A stretch of 53,146 nucleotides of DNA from an uncultured Alphaproteobacteria bacterium (GTDB lineage: Bacteria; Pseudomonadota; Alphaproteobacteria; Rhizobiales; Pleomorphomonadaceae), in assembly GCA_937900425.1 (NCBI GenBank), contig CALCDT010000381.1:1-53146 (forward strand). Direction: 5' to 3'. The first letter of the stretch is position 1; every line of letters begins with the position of its first letter. Under the pieces are notes generated by a model that did no database searches, was not told where the DNA came from, and worked only from the letters and a program-made list of their open reading frames with translations. The translations under genes were made by a program, and so were the position numbers. Positions 8,500-17,352 of this stretch are shown here, in pieces.

Positions 8500-9705
8500 A
8501 TGAGAGGCGGGAGATCGGACGCCGGTCGGCGCGTCGCCCGTCCCGCCGCGGTCCGATCCCTCACCGCGCGCGTCGCCATCGCGTTTCTCGCCCTGCAACT
8601 GGCCGCCGGCGCCGGTCCGGCCTCGGCGCTCCAGACCAAGGCGCCCCGCGCCCTCGTCGTCGCCCTCGACAGCACCTCCGTGCTGGCATCGACCGGGCAC
8701 GAGGAGGCCTTCGCCCCCGGCAATCTCGCCAAGCTCGTCACCGCCGCCGTGGTCGCCGAGGCGATCGCCGCCGGCGAGACCACTCCGGACACGCGGTTCG
8801 CCGTCAGCGAGCACGCCTGGCGCACCGGCGGCGCCCCGGCGCGGGTCACCACCATGTTCGCCGCGGTTCGCTCGCAGGTGGCCGTCGCCGACCTGATGCG
8901 CGGCCTCGTCGTCCACTACGCCAACGACGCCGCCATCGTCCTCGCCGAAGGCATCGCCGGCGGCGAGGCGGCCTTCGCCGAACGGATGAACGCGCTCTGC
9001 GAGCGGCTCGGCATGGCGGGCAGCCACTTCGCCAACCCGACCGGATTCCCCGACCGCGCGGCGCGGACCACCCTGTCCGACATGGAGCGGCTGGTGAGAT
9101 GGATGCGGGCCGAACATCCCGATCTGCTGGCGCTCTACGCCGTGGACGCCTTCACCTGGAACAAGATCACCCAGCGCAACAAGACCGACGCCATCCGCGA
9201 CGTGCCGGGCGTCGTCGGCCTCTCGCTGGCCTACGAGGAAAGCGCCGGCTTCGGCGGCGTCCTTCTCGCGGTCCGCGGCGAGCGTGCGGTCTTCATCGGA
9301 CTGAGCGGGCTTCCTCGCGAGGAGGATCGCAGGCGCGAGATCGCCGTCCTCGTCGGCGCCGTCTTCGACGGCTATCGCACCGTCGAGGTCTACGGCGCGG
9401 GCGAGAGGGTCGGGACGGTGCGGCTGCACGGCGGAGCCGAAGATCAGGTCGCGGTGGCGTCCGATGCCGCGGTCAGGGTGACGGTTCCGATCGACGAGGC
9501 CGAGGCGATCTTCGCGCGGATCGTCTACGAGGGACCGGTGCCGGCGCCGGTGAGGCGCGGCCAGCCGGTCGGCGAACTCGAGATCGGGGCGGGCGGTCAG
9601 GTGCTGCGCCGGGTGCCGCTTGTCGCGGCCGACGACGTTCCGCTCGCCGGGCTGAGCAAGCGGGCGGGCGACGGGGTGCGCGAGCTGATGTTCGGCTGGT
9701 GGTGA
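8500..9705 (+). CDS. D-alanyl-D-alanine carboxypeptidase homologue, catalytically inactive (pseudoenzyme)
   Basis: This 401-residue protein has the fold and position of DacA/DacF-type penicillin-binding proteins: a secretion signal (about residues 20–44), the S11 peptidase domain, and a C-terminal PBP5_C-like beta domain (about 303–395). All three catalytic motifs are changed. SxxK reads Asn75-Leu-Ala-Lys78, SxN reads Tyr140-Ala-Asn142, and KTG reads Ser242-Leu-Ala244. The flanking residues align well with active relatives (APG–LAKLVTAAVVAEAI, NDAAIVLAE, AYEESAGF), so the changes are not a misalignment. The frame is intact, which argues for a retained non-enzymatic role, perhaps binding peptidoglycan or regulating RlpA. 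The start ATG is at 8500. Confidence 0.88.
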   Translation: MRGGRSDAGRRVARPAAVRSLTARVAIAFLALQLAAGAGPASALQTKAPRALVVALDSTSVLASTGHEEAFAPGNLAKLVTAAVVAEAIAAGETTPDTRFAVSEHAWRTGGAPARVTTMFAAVRSQVAVADLMRGLVVHYANDAAIVLAEGIAGGEAAFAERMNALCERLGMAGSHFANPTGFPDRAARTTLSDMERLVRWMRAEHPDLLALYAVDAFTWNKITQRNKTDAIRDVPGVVGLSLAYEESAGFGGVLLAVRGERAVFIGLSGLPREEDRRREIAVLVGAVFDGYRTVEVYGAGERVGTVRLHGGAEDQVAVASDAAVRVTVPIDEAEAIFARIVYEGPVPAPVRRGQPVGELEIGAGGQVLRRVPLVAADDVPLAGLSKRAGDGVRELMFGWW

Positions 9706-9818
9706 GGCGGAGCCGCGGCGGGACGGCTGCGAAGGGCTTTGCAGCACGCCGGCGAGCTGACATATGGTCCGGCGGGGAACGGCCGGCGACGGCGGGGCCG
9801 GGGACGGAAAGGTTGGAC

Positions 9819-10475
9819 GTGAGCGGGCAGGGCGGCTTCTTCATCACCTTCGAAGGCGGGGAAGGCGCCGGCAAGACGACGCAGATCCGTCGTCTGGCGC
9901 GGCTGCTCGCCGAAGGAGGCCGCGAGGTCGTCGTCACCCGGGAGCCGGGCGGTTCGCCGCGGGCCGAAGCCATCCGCGAGCTGCTGCTGTCGGGCCGGGC
10001 GAAGCCGCTCGGGGCGCTGGGCGAAGCGCATCTCTTCGCCGCCGCCCGGATCGACCACGCCGCCGAGACGATCCGGCCGGCGCTCGAGCGGGGCGCCATC
10101 GTGCTCTGCGACCGCTTCCTCGATTCGACCCGGGTCTACCAGGGCCTCGCCGGCGGCCTCGACGCGGCGACGATCGCCGCCCTCGAGACCGCCGCGGTCG
10201 GATCGCTGCGGCCCGACCTCACCCTCGTGCTCGACCTTCCCGTCGCAGTCGGCCTCGGCCGTGCCGGCCGCCGGGCCGGCGCCGCCGACCGCTTCGAGGC
10301 CGACGACGTCGCCGTTCACGAGGCCCGCCGCGCCGGCTTCCTCGCCATCGCCGCGGCCGAGCCGGACCGCTGCCGCGTCGTCGACGCTTCGCGGGACGAG
10401 GAGGCGGTCGCCGCCGACATCGCCGCGATCGTCACCGCCCGTCTCGCCGGCGCGCAGGAGCGGGCGGATGGTTGA
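9819..10475 (+). CDS. tmk: Thymidylate kinase
   Basis: This 218-residue kinase phosphorylates dTMP to dTDP. The P-loop GGEGAGKT (13–20), the TREPGG motif (40–45) and the CDRFLDSTRVYQG segment with the DR motif are all visible. I chose the GTG at 9819 because GGAAAGG stands 6 bases before it; a TTG at 9813 in the same frame is possible. The 3' end overlaps holB by 8 bases, indicating translational coupling within the tmk–holB–metG–tatD operon known from Rhizobiales. Confidence 0.95.
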   Translation: MSGQGGFFITFEGGEGAGKTTQIRRLARLLAEGGREVVVTREPGGSPRAEAIRELLLSGRAKPLGALGEAHLFAAARIDHAAETIRPALERGAIVLCDRFLDSTRVYQGLAGGLDAATIAALETAAVGSLRPDLTLVLDLPVAVGLGRAGRRAGAADRFEADDVAVHEARRAGFLAIAAAEPDRCRVVDASRDEEAVAADIAAIVTARLAGAQERADG

Positions 10476-11511
10476 GACCTCCGGCCTGCCGCCCGAGGCC
10501 GACGCCATCGAGGGCGTGCCGCTGGCGCGCGAGCAGCCGGACGTCATCGGCCACGACGACGCGGCGGCGACGCTGGTGGAGAGCTATCGCAGCGGGCGCA
10601 TGCACCACGCCTGGCTGGTGACGGGGCCGAAGGGTATCGGCAAGGCGACCCTCGCCTTCCGCTTCGCCCGCTACGCGCTGTCCTCGCCCGACCCGGCGAC
10701 GGCGGGCGCGGCGATCGCCGACGTCGATCCGCGTGTCGAGGCCATGGTCGCGCGCGGCTCGCACCCGAACCTCCTGCACCTCGCTCGTGGGCTCAACCAG
10801 AGTCGCGACCGATATCTGACGGTTCTTTCGGTGGACGAGGTGCGCCGGACGCTGCCGTTCTTCGGCAACAGTTCGGCCGTGCGCGGTCCGCGCGTCGCCA
10901 TCGTCGACGCGGCTGACGACATGAACGTCAACGCTGCCAACGCCTTGCTGAAGATGCTGGAGGAGCCGCCGCCGCGGGCGATCTTCCTGGTGCTCTGCCA
11001 CGCGCCCGGCCGTCTTCTGCCGACCATCCGCTCGCGCTGCCGGCGGCTGGCGCTCGACCCGCTCGGGCCGGACGACCTCCTCGCCGCGCTGGCACGCCTC
11101 GGCTTGGAGGTGCCGCCCAGTGACCGCGACCTGCTGCTGCGCATGGCGGAGGGCAGCGTGCGGCGGGCGGTCGAGTTCCTCTCAGGCAACGGACCGGCGC
11201 TGGGCGCCGCCTTCGACGCGCTCGCAGGGGCCTTTCCGTCCATCGACCGCAAGGCGCTGCATCGCTTCGCCGACATGGCCGCCGGACGCAAGGGGCAGGA
11301 CGAACTCGGCCTCGTCGGCGAGCTGGCCCGGGCCTGGCTCAGCGACCGGCTGCGGGCGCGGGCCGGATCGCCGGCGACGGCGCTGATGCCGCTGACGACG
11401 GCCTGGGGCCAGGTCGGCACCGTGCTCGCCGAGACCGAGGGCCTCGGCCTCGACCGCAAGCAGGCGGTCGTCGAGATCGTGCAATCCCTTGCGGACTGTG
11501 CCCGCGGCTAG
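10468..11511 (+). CDS. holB: DNA polymerase III subunit delta'
   Basis: This 347-residue AAA+ clamp-loader subunit has a P-loop-like GPKGIGKAT (53–61), a DAADDMNVNAANALLKMLEEPP stretch typical of delta'/gamma, and the SRC motif (RSRCRR). It helps load the beta clamp onto primed DNA. The four-Cys zinc module of enterobacterial delta' is not evident. It begins inside the last codons of tmk and ends 73 bases before metG. Confidence 0.93.
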   Translation: MVETSGLPPEADAIEGVPLAREQPDVIGHDDAAATLVESYRSGRMHHAWLVTGPKGIGKATLAFRFARYALSSPDPATAGAAIADVDPRVEAMVARGSHPNLLHLARGLNQSRDRYLTVLSVDEVRRTLPFFGNSSAVRGPRVAIVDAADDMNVNAANALLKMLEEPPPRAIFLVLCHAPGRLLPTIRSRCRRLALDPLGPDDLLAALARLGLEVPPSDRDLLLRMAEGSVRRAVEFLSGNGPALGAAFDALAGAFPSIDRKALHRFADMAAGRKGQDELGLVGELARAWLSDRLRARAGSPATALMPLTTAWGQVGTVLAETEGLGLDRKQAVVEIVQSLADCARG

Positions 11512-11584
11512 TATCGAGGGGCCGCGCCGCAGGCCGAAGGCCCGGGACACCCGCGCCGGCGCGCAGAGGAAAGCCCCAGCCGAC

Positions 11585-13135
11585 ATGAAACCGACCTTCT
11601 ACGTGACGACCGCGATCTCCTACCCGAACGGCGCGCCCCACATCGGCCACGCCTACGAGGCCATGGCGACCGACGCGATCGCCCGGTTCATGCGGCTGGA
11701 CGGGCACGACGTCTATTTCCTCACCGGCACCGACGAGCACGGCATCAAGATGCTGCAGACCGCGAGGCGCCTCGGCCTCGAGGCGCGCGAACTCGCCGAC
11801 CGCAACGCCGGCGAGTTCAAGGCGATGGTCGAGATGCTCGGCTGCTCCAACGACGACTTCATCCGCACCACGGAGCCGCGCCACCACGAGGCGAGCCGGG
11901 CGATCTGGGAGCGGATGAAGGCGAACGGCGACATCTACCTCGACAGCTACGCCGGCTGGTATTCGGTGCGCGACGAGGCCTTCTACGGCGAGGAGGAGAC
12001 CGTCGTGCGCGACGGCATCCGCCTCGGCCCGCAGGGCACGCCGGTGGAGTGGGTCGAGGAGAAGAGCTACTTCTTCCGCCTCTCGGCCTACCAGGACCGG
12101 CTGCTCGCCCACTACGAGGCCCATCCGGAGTTCATCGGTCCGGCCGAGCGGCGCAACGAAGTGGTGAGCTTCGTCAGGGGCGGGCTCAAGGATCTCTCGG
12201 TCTCGCGCACCACCTTCGACTGGGGCATCCCGGTGCCGGGTGACCCGGAGCACGTGATGTACGTGTGGGTCGACGCGCTCACAAATTACATCACCGGAGT
12301 CGGTTATCCTGATGAAAAGTCTGATCTTTTCCAGAAATATTGGCCGGCCGCCCTGCACGTGATCGGCAAGGACATCGTCCGCTTCCACACCGTTTACTGG
12401 CCGGCCTTCCTGATGTCGGCCGGGGTCGAGCTGCCGAAGCGGGTCTTCGCCCACGGCTTCCTGTTCAACCGCGGCGAGAAGATGTCGAAGTCGGTCGGCA
12501 ACGTCGTCGGGCCGAAGCAACTCGTCGACGACTACGGCCTCGACCAGGTCCGCTACTTCTTCCTGCGCGAGGTCTCGTTCGGCCAGGACGGCAACTACAG
12601 CCACGAGGCGATCGTCGCGCGCATCAACGCCGACCTCGCCAACGACCTCGGCAATCTGGCCCAGCGGTCGCTGTCGATGATCGCCAAGAACCTCGACGGC
12701 GTGCTGCCCGAGCCCGGCGCCTTCGCGCCGACCGATCTCGCCATCCTCGAGCGGGCCGACGCCATGCTCGGCCTCTGCCGCGAGGCGATGGCGACGCAGC
12801 AGATCCACGGCGCGCTCAACGCCGTCTGGGCCGTGGTGGCCGAGGCCAACCGCTATTTCGCCGGCGAGGCGCCCTGGGCGCTGCGCAAGACCGATCCGGC
12901 GCGGATGGGCACCGTGCTCTACGTCACCGCCGAAGTGATCCGCCAGGTCGCGATCCTCGCCCAGCCGGTGATGCCGGCCTCGGCCGGCAAACTGCTCGAC
13001 CTGCTCGCCGTCGACGCCGAGGCGCGCGACTTCGTCGCCCTCGGGCCGGGCGGCCGCCTCCCCGGCGGGCGAACCCTCCCGGCGCCACAAGCGGTGTTCC
13101 CGCGCTACGTCGAACCTGCCGTCGCCGCCGACTGA
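11585..13135 (+). CDS. metG: Methionyl-tRNA synthetase
   Basis: This 516-residue class I synthetase has the HIGH signature (His19–His22, APHIGHAYEAM) and KMSKS at 299–303. It lacks the C-terminal tRNA-binding extension of longer MetRS forms, as is usual for this short type. The frame is open far upstream, but the ATG at 11585 gives the canonical start MKPTFYVTTAI. An AT-rich tract (12281–12340, 22 G/C of 60 by hand count) lies inside the gene, in codons for the conserved TNYITGVGYPDE region, while flanking sequence is about 70% G/C. Confidence 0.95.
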   Translation: MKPTFYVTTAISYPNGAPHIGHAYEAMATDAIARFMRLDGHDVYFLTGTDEHGIKMLQTARRLGLEARELADRNAGEFKAMVEMLGCSNDDFIRTTEPRHHEASRAIWERMKANGDIYLDSYAGWYSVRDEAFYGEEETVVRDGIRLGPQGTPVEWVEEKSYFFRLSAYQDRLLAHYEAHPEFIGPAERRNEVVSFVRGGLKDLSVSRTTFDWGIPVPGDPEHVMYVWVDALTNYITGVGYPDEKSDLFQKYWPAALHVIGKDIVRFHTVYWPAFLMSAGVELPKRVFAHGFLFNRGEKMSKSVGNVVGPKQLVDDYGLDQVRYFFLREVSFGQDGNYSHEAIVARINADLANDLGNLAQRSLSMIAKNLDGVLPEPGAFAPTDLAILERADAMLGLCREAMATQQIHGALNAVWAVVAEANRYFAGEAPWALRKTDPARMGTVLYVTAEVIRQVAILAQPVMPASAGKLLDLLAVDAEARDFVALGPGGRLPGGRTLPAPQAVFPRYVEPAVAAD

Positions 13136-13160
13136 GGCCGTCCGCGGGACCAGACACGAA

Positions 13161-13195
13161 GGCTCCGCGGTCGGCGACGATCGCGGGGCCTTTTT
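13161..13195 (+). terminator. Rho-independent terminator after metG
   Basis: GGCTCCGCG (13161–13169) pairs with CGCGGGGCC (13182–13190), nine pairs with one G·U, and is followed by TTTTTCG. It sits 26 bases after the metG stop and would separate metG from tatD, at least partly. Confidence 0.75.
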
Positions 13196-13410
13196 CGTCG
13201 GGGACGGGGCTGGCGGCGCGCGGGCTTTCGGCCCGTCGGCCACCGGTCGCGGGAGCGCGGCCAGGTCGGCCGGCGGCACTGGCGCGGATCCGGTGCGGAC
13301 GCGAGGATCGCGGCGAACACCCGCGGCCTCTCGACAGCCGCAGGGCCGGGGGCTATCTGAGGCATGACTTCCGCCTAGAGCCATGCTCCAGCCAGGGAAC
13401 GCCCACCTTG

Positions 13411-14202
13411 ATGGTCCGCCTCGTCGACAGCCACTGCCATCTCGATTTTCCCGATTTCGCCGAGGAGCTCGACGCGATCGTCGAGCGCGCCCGCGCCGCC
13501 GGCCTCTGCCGGATGGTGACGATCTCGACCCGCATCCGCCGCTTCGACCGGCTGAAGGCGATCGTCGACACCTATCCCGACGTCTACTGCTCGATCGGTA
13601 CTCATCCTCATAACGCACATGAGGAACTTGACGTAAAAGTTGATGAAATCGTCGAGATTTCCAAACTTGAGAAAGTGGTTGCGATCGGCGAGGCCGGGCT
13701 CGACTACTTCTATGACAACGCCCCGCGGGAGGCGCAGGCTCAGGGGCTGCGTACGCACATCGCCGCGGCGCGGATGACAGGCCTGCCGCTGGTGATCCAT
13801 TCGCGCGACGCCGACGACGACATGATCGCGATCCTGGAGGAGGAGACCGCGAAGGGCGCCTTCCCGGCGCTGCTGCACTGCTTCTCCTCCGGACGGCGGC
13901 TCGCGGAGGCCGGCGTCGCCCTCGGCCTCTACGTCTCCTTCTCGGGCATCCTGACCTTCAAGCGGTCCGAGGAGATCCGGGCCATCGCCGCCGACATTCC
14001 GGCCGACCGGCTGCTGGTCGAGACCGACGCCCCCTATCTGGCGCCGCTGCCGCACCGGGGCCGCCGCAACGAGCCCGCCTACGTGGTCGAGACCGCGAAG
14101 GTGCTCGCCGAGGCGCGTGGCACCGATCTCGCCTCGATCGCCGAGCAGACCACCGAGAATTTCTTCCGCCTGTTCGCCAAGGTGCCGAGGCCGCAGGACT
14201 GA
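13411..14202 (+). CDS. tatD: TatD-family metal-dependent deoxyribonuclease
   Basis: This 263-residue protein starts MVRLVDSHCHLDF, with the HxH metal motif. It carries IGEAGLDYFYDNAP, the PLVIHSRDADDD motif, an HCFSSGR segment and the late VETDAPYLAPLP motif. These are the ligands of the two-metal TatD hydrolases, which act as 3'-to-5' DNA exonucleases in quality control. It shares one base with the next gene (TGATG), so the two are translationally coupled. An internal tract at about 13601–13680 is only 40% G/C (32 of 80 by hand count), unlike the rest of the gene. Confidence 0.93.
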   Translation: MVRLVDSHCHLDFPDFAEELDAIVERARAAGLCRMVTISTRIRRFDRLKAIVDTYPDVYCSIGTHPHNAHEELDVKVDEIVEISKLEKVVAIGEAGLDYFYDNAPREAQAQGLRTHIAAARMTGLPLVIHSRDADDDMIAILEEETAKGAFPALLHCFSSGRRLAEAGVALGLYVSFSGILTFKRSEEIRAIAADIPADRLLVETDAPYLAPLPHRGRRNEPAYVVETAKVLAEARGTDLASIAEQTTENFFRLFAKVPRPQD

Positions 14203-15011
14203 TGCCGGCGCTGCACCGCTTCACCATCCTCGGCTGCGGCTCCTCGCCCGGCGTCCCGCGCATCGGCGGCGACTGGGGCGCCTGCGACCCGAACGAGCCG
14301 AGAAACCGGCGGCGGCGGGCCTCGCTGCTGATCGAGCGCTTCGCCGAGGACGGCGGCCGCACCGTGGTGGTGATCGACACCGGTCCCGATTTCCGCGAAC
14401 AGATGCTGTCGGCCGGGATCGGCTGGGCGGACGGCGTCGTCTACACCCACGCCCACGCCGACCACATCCACGGCATCGACGACCTCAGGGCCTTCGTGCT
14501 CAATCGTCGCCAGCGGGTCACGATCTACGCCGACGAGGCGACCAGCGACCGCCTGCACGCGGCGTTCGGCTACTGCTTCGCGACGCCGCCCGGATCGAGC
14601 TATCCGCCGATCCTCGACGAGGTTCGGATCAAGGCGCTGGTGCCGTTCTCGATCGATGGGCCCGGCGGTCCGATCACGCTGACGCCCTATCGCCAGATCC
14701 ACGGCGATGGCGAGTCCCTCGGCTTCAAGGTCGGCAATCTCGCCTATTCCAGCGACGTGTCGGCGCTGCCGCCGGAGACCCTGCCGTTGCTGCGGGAGCT
14801 CGACGTCTGGATCGTCGACGCACTGCGCTACAATCCCCATCCAAGCCATTTTTCTGTCAACGAATCAGTAACTTGGTCGAGAAAACTGATGACAAGATCG
14901 ACCTTTCTGACTCACATGCACATCGACCTGGATTACACTGAAATTAAAGGAAAAATCCCATATGATATTCAGCCGTGTCACGATGGCATGACGATTGATA
15001 TGATGATCTAG
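14202..15011 (+). CDS. MBL-fold hydrolase, PhnP-like (phosphoribosyl 1,2-cyclic phosphodiesterase family)
   Basis: This 269-residue metallo-beta-lactamase-fold protein carries THAHADHIHGIDDLR (the HxHxDH motif) and the family start GCGSSPGVPRIGGDWG. The later metal ligands are near YSSDVS and THMHIDLDY. Members hydrolyse cyclic phosphodiesters. In Rhizobiales this gene regularly follows tatD. The last 60 codons (from about 14830) are AT-rich, although the protein still matches the family (NPHPSHFSV, HIDLDY, DGM), so composition rather than function changes there. Confidence 0.87.
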   Translation: MPALHRFTILGCGSSPGVPRIGGDWGACDPNEPRNRRRRASLLIERFAEDGGRTVVVIDTGPDFREQMLSAGIGWADGVVYTHAHADHIHGIDDLRAFVLNRRQRVTIYADEATSDRLHAAFGYCFATPPGSSYPPILDEVRIKALVPFSIDGPGGPITLTPYRQIHGDGESLGFKVGNLAYSSDVSALPPETLPLLRELDVWIVDALRYNPHPSHFSVNESVTWSRKLMTRSTFLTHMHIDLDYTEIKGKIPYDIQPCHDGMTIDMMI

Positions 15012-15397
15012 TTCATTAATTCCTACTATCCTATTGAAATTCCGTTGATATCGTTGTTTTCAAGACATTAGAAAAACCTTGTAATGAATGGTTATATTTA
15101 TAGGAATTACTTTCGGCAGTTTGACTCCGGGATCTGGGGTCTCTTAGAGAAGTAGCGTAACCTAATGCAACGTTTCGTTATTTGACCCTCGTCTCGGCGA
15201 TCTCGCCACTCGCCCGGTCGCTTGACGTCTGCTTGGGAGTTGTCGGATACACGAGGCGACGAGGCGGGCGGGCGCGGTTGCGCGGACGATGCGCGCGTCT
15301 TCGGATCCATTGTGGCGAGCGAAACGCGGGCCGCGGCCGGTCGTGTCCGCCCAAGGACACCCGAACCGGACGAGGCGGCCGGCGCGGCGGGGACTTC
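15012..15397. other. AT-rich intergenic stretch upstream of cysS
   Basis: No gene is seen. Bases 15001–15120 contain 36 G/C of 120 by hand count (30%), the lowest in the window. From about 15180 the composition returns to high GC. The tract continues the AT-rich 3' end of the preceding hydrolase gene. It holds TA-rich hexamers (for example TATATTTATA near 15093) that could serve a cysS promoter, but I cannot assign −35 and −10 boxes with confidence. Confidence 0.55.
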
Positions 15398-16825
15398 ATG
15401 AGGCTCAGGCTCTACAACACGCTGACCCGGTCGAAGGACGACTTCCGGCCGATCGATCCCGCCAACGTGCGGATGTACGTGTGCGGGCCCACGGTCTACG
15501 ACTACGCCCACATCGGCAACGCCCGCCCGGTCATCGTCTTCGATCTGCTCTACCGCCTGCTGCGCCATCTCTACGGCGCCGATCACGTCACCTACGTGCG
15601 CAACATCACCGACGTCGACGACAAGATCAACGCGCGGGCGGCGAGCGAGCACCCCGACCTGCCGCTCAACGAGGCGATCCGCCGGGTGACGAGCGTCACC
15701 GAGGCGCAGTTCATGGCCGACGTCGGCGAGATCGGCTGCCTGCCGCCCACCGCCCAGCCGCGGGCGACCGAGCACATCGCCGATATGACCGCGCTGATCG
15801 AGCGGCTGATCGCCCGCGGCGTCGCCTATGTCGCCGAGGACCACGTGCTGTTCTCGCCGTCGGCGATGAACGGGCGCAGCGGGCCACGCTACGGCGCCCT
15901 GGCGCGGCGCTCGCTCGACGAAATGCTGGCGGGTGCCCGGGTCGACGTCGCGCCCTACAAGCGCGATCCGATGGATTTCGTGCTCTGGAAGCCGTCGAAG
16001 CCGGGCGAGCCGGGCTGGTCCTCGCCGGCCGGCATCGGCGTGCTCGGCCGTCCGGGCTGGCACATCGAATGCTCGGCGATGTCGATGGCCAAACTGCTCG
16101 CCCCGTTCGGCGGCGGCCTCGCCTGCGACGACCCGGCGAAGAACGTCTTCGACATCCACGGCGGCGGCATCGACCTCGTCTTTCCCCATCACGAGAACGA
16201 GATCGCGCAAAGCTGCTGCGCCTTCGGAACCGATGTGATGGCCAACGTGTGGATGCACAACGGCTTCCTTCAGGTGGAAGGCGAGAAAATGTCGAAAAGC
16301 CTCGGCAATTTCCTGACGATCCGCCAGTTGCTCGCCGACTGGCCGGGTGAGGTGCTGCGCTTCGCCATGCTGCGCAGCCATTATCGCCAGCCGATCGACT
16401 TCACGCTCCGCGGCCTCGAGGAGAGCTGGAAGCTGCTCGAGGGCTGGTACGCCTCGGCAGGGGCGAGCGAGGGCTCCAGGCCTGCCGTGGCGGTCGTCGA
16501 GGCTCTCGCCGACGACCTCAACACGCCGAAGGCGATCGCCGAGTTGCACGCCATCGACGATGCCGCGGCGCTCGCCGGCTCGCTGCGCTTCATGGGCTTT
16601 CTCGGTGAGAGCCCGAAGGCCTTCGCGGCGCGCCGCCCCGTCGCCACGGTCGATACCGCCGAGATCGACCGGGAGATCGCCGCCCGGCTCGCCGCCCGGG
16701 CTGCGAAGGATTTTGCGACGTCCGACCGCATCCGCGACGAACTCGCCGCCAGGGGCATCGTCCTCAAGGACGGCAAGGACCCCGCCAGCGGCCGGCCGGT
16801 GACGACCTGGGAGATCCGACGGTGA
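15398..16825 (+). CDS. cysS: Cysteinyl-tRNA synthetase
   Basis: This 475-residue class I synthetase has Cys29 in YVCGPTVYD, HIGN at 38–41, KMSKS at 297–301, and the zinc ligands in IECSAMS and HHENE. Length and domain order are normal for CysRS. The ATG at 15398 is preceded by GGCGGGGAC. The frame stays open to 15182, but that extension is arginine-rich and unlike the family. Confidence 0.96.
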   Translation: MRLRLYNTLTRSKDDFRPIDPANVRMYVCGPTVYDYAHIGNARPVIVFDLLYRLLRHLYGADHVTYVRNITDVDDKINARAASEHPDLPLNEAIRRVTSVTEAQFMADVGEIGCLPPTAQPRATEHIADMTALIERLIARGVAYVAEDHVLFSPSAMNGRSGPRYGALARRSLDEMLAGARVDVAPYKRDPMDFVLWKPSKPGEPGWSSPAGIGVLGRPGWHIECSAMSMAKLLAPFGGGLACDDPAKNVFDIHGGGIDLVFPHHENEIAQSCCAFGTDVMANVWMHNGFLQVEGEKMSKSLGNFLTIRQLLADWPGEVLRFAMLRSHYRQPIDFTLRGLEESWKLLEGWYASAGASEGSRPAVAVVEALADDLNTPKAIAELHAIDDAAALAGSLRFMGFLGESPKAFAARRPVATVDTAEIDREIAARLAARAAKDFATSDRIRDELAARGIVLKDGKDPASGRPVTTWEIRR

Positions 16826-17352
16826 CGGTGCGGGAGCGGGAGAGGTGAAGCCGCCGGCCGACCGCTCCGACGGGGCGCCCGGAACCGGCGAGGAAGCGGT
16901 CGGCCGCAAGGCGGCGCGACCTGGCCGTCGGTCTGCGCCGTCTCCCGCCTTGCGCTCGCGCGGAATGATGTCGGCGCCGTCCGTCACGGCCACGGCCACC
17001 GCCATCGCGGAGCGGCCGCGACGGTCGAAAGGGGCGACACGACCGTCGGAGACGCTGACGCCGCTCGTCGCCGATGACCGTCACCGGCGCGACGGCTGGG
17101 ACGAGCCGGGGTGAATCTTTCACCAGTTCTGTTCGTATTCGCGCTGACGACGATGGCATCCGGACGCGGCTGCCTCTAAACATGGCAGGGGGCTGACCAC
17201 GCCGTGGGGACGGCGCGGTCTTCGTTCGCCGGCGGGCAGGCGCCGGACGTCGCTCGTCGCGCCGTCCGTGCCGGTCGGCGATGACGAGGACAACGGGCGA
17301 CGGTGCCCCTTCGAGAGAAGGTGCCGCGCCTTCGGGCATAGGGAGGAAGGGC
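16826..17352. other. Gene-free interval between cysS and the GFA gene
   Basis: These 527 bases contain only compositionally biased open frames. A short perfect hairpin, GGTGAA-TCT-TTCACC, lies at about 17111–17125. The segments near 17064–17105 and 17250–17287 show a loose inverted similarity (CTCGTC…GGCGCGACG). Neither is a recognised element. Promoter elements for the GFA gene are probably here. Confidence 0.45.

Noticed and set aside
12281..12340. AT-rich tract in metG as an inserted element
   Set aside because: The encoded residues (TNYITGVGYPDE…) are the normal conserved part of MetRS, so nothing has been inserted; reported instead as a composition anomaly.
11339..13618. A 759-codon minus-strand open frame across holB–metG–tatD
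   Set aside because: It spans three well-identified plus-strand genes and has shadow-type composition.
15107..17005. A 632-codon minus-strand open frame
   Set aside because: It lies opposite cysS, is rich in Arg/Gly/Ala/His without family motifs, and arises from third-position GC bias of the real gene.
16845..17114. A possible 89-residue protein after cysS
   Set aside because: Low-complexity Arg/Pro/Ala sequence without recognisable features.
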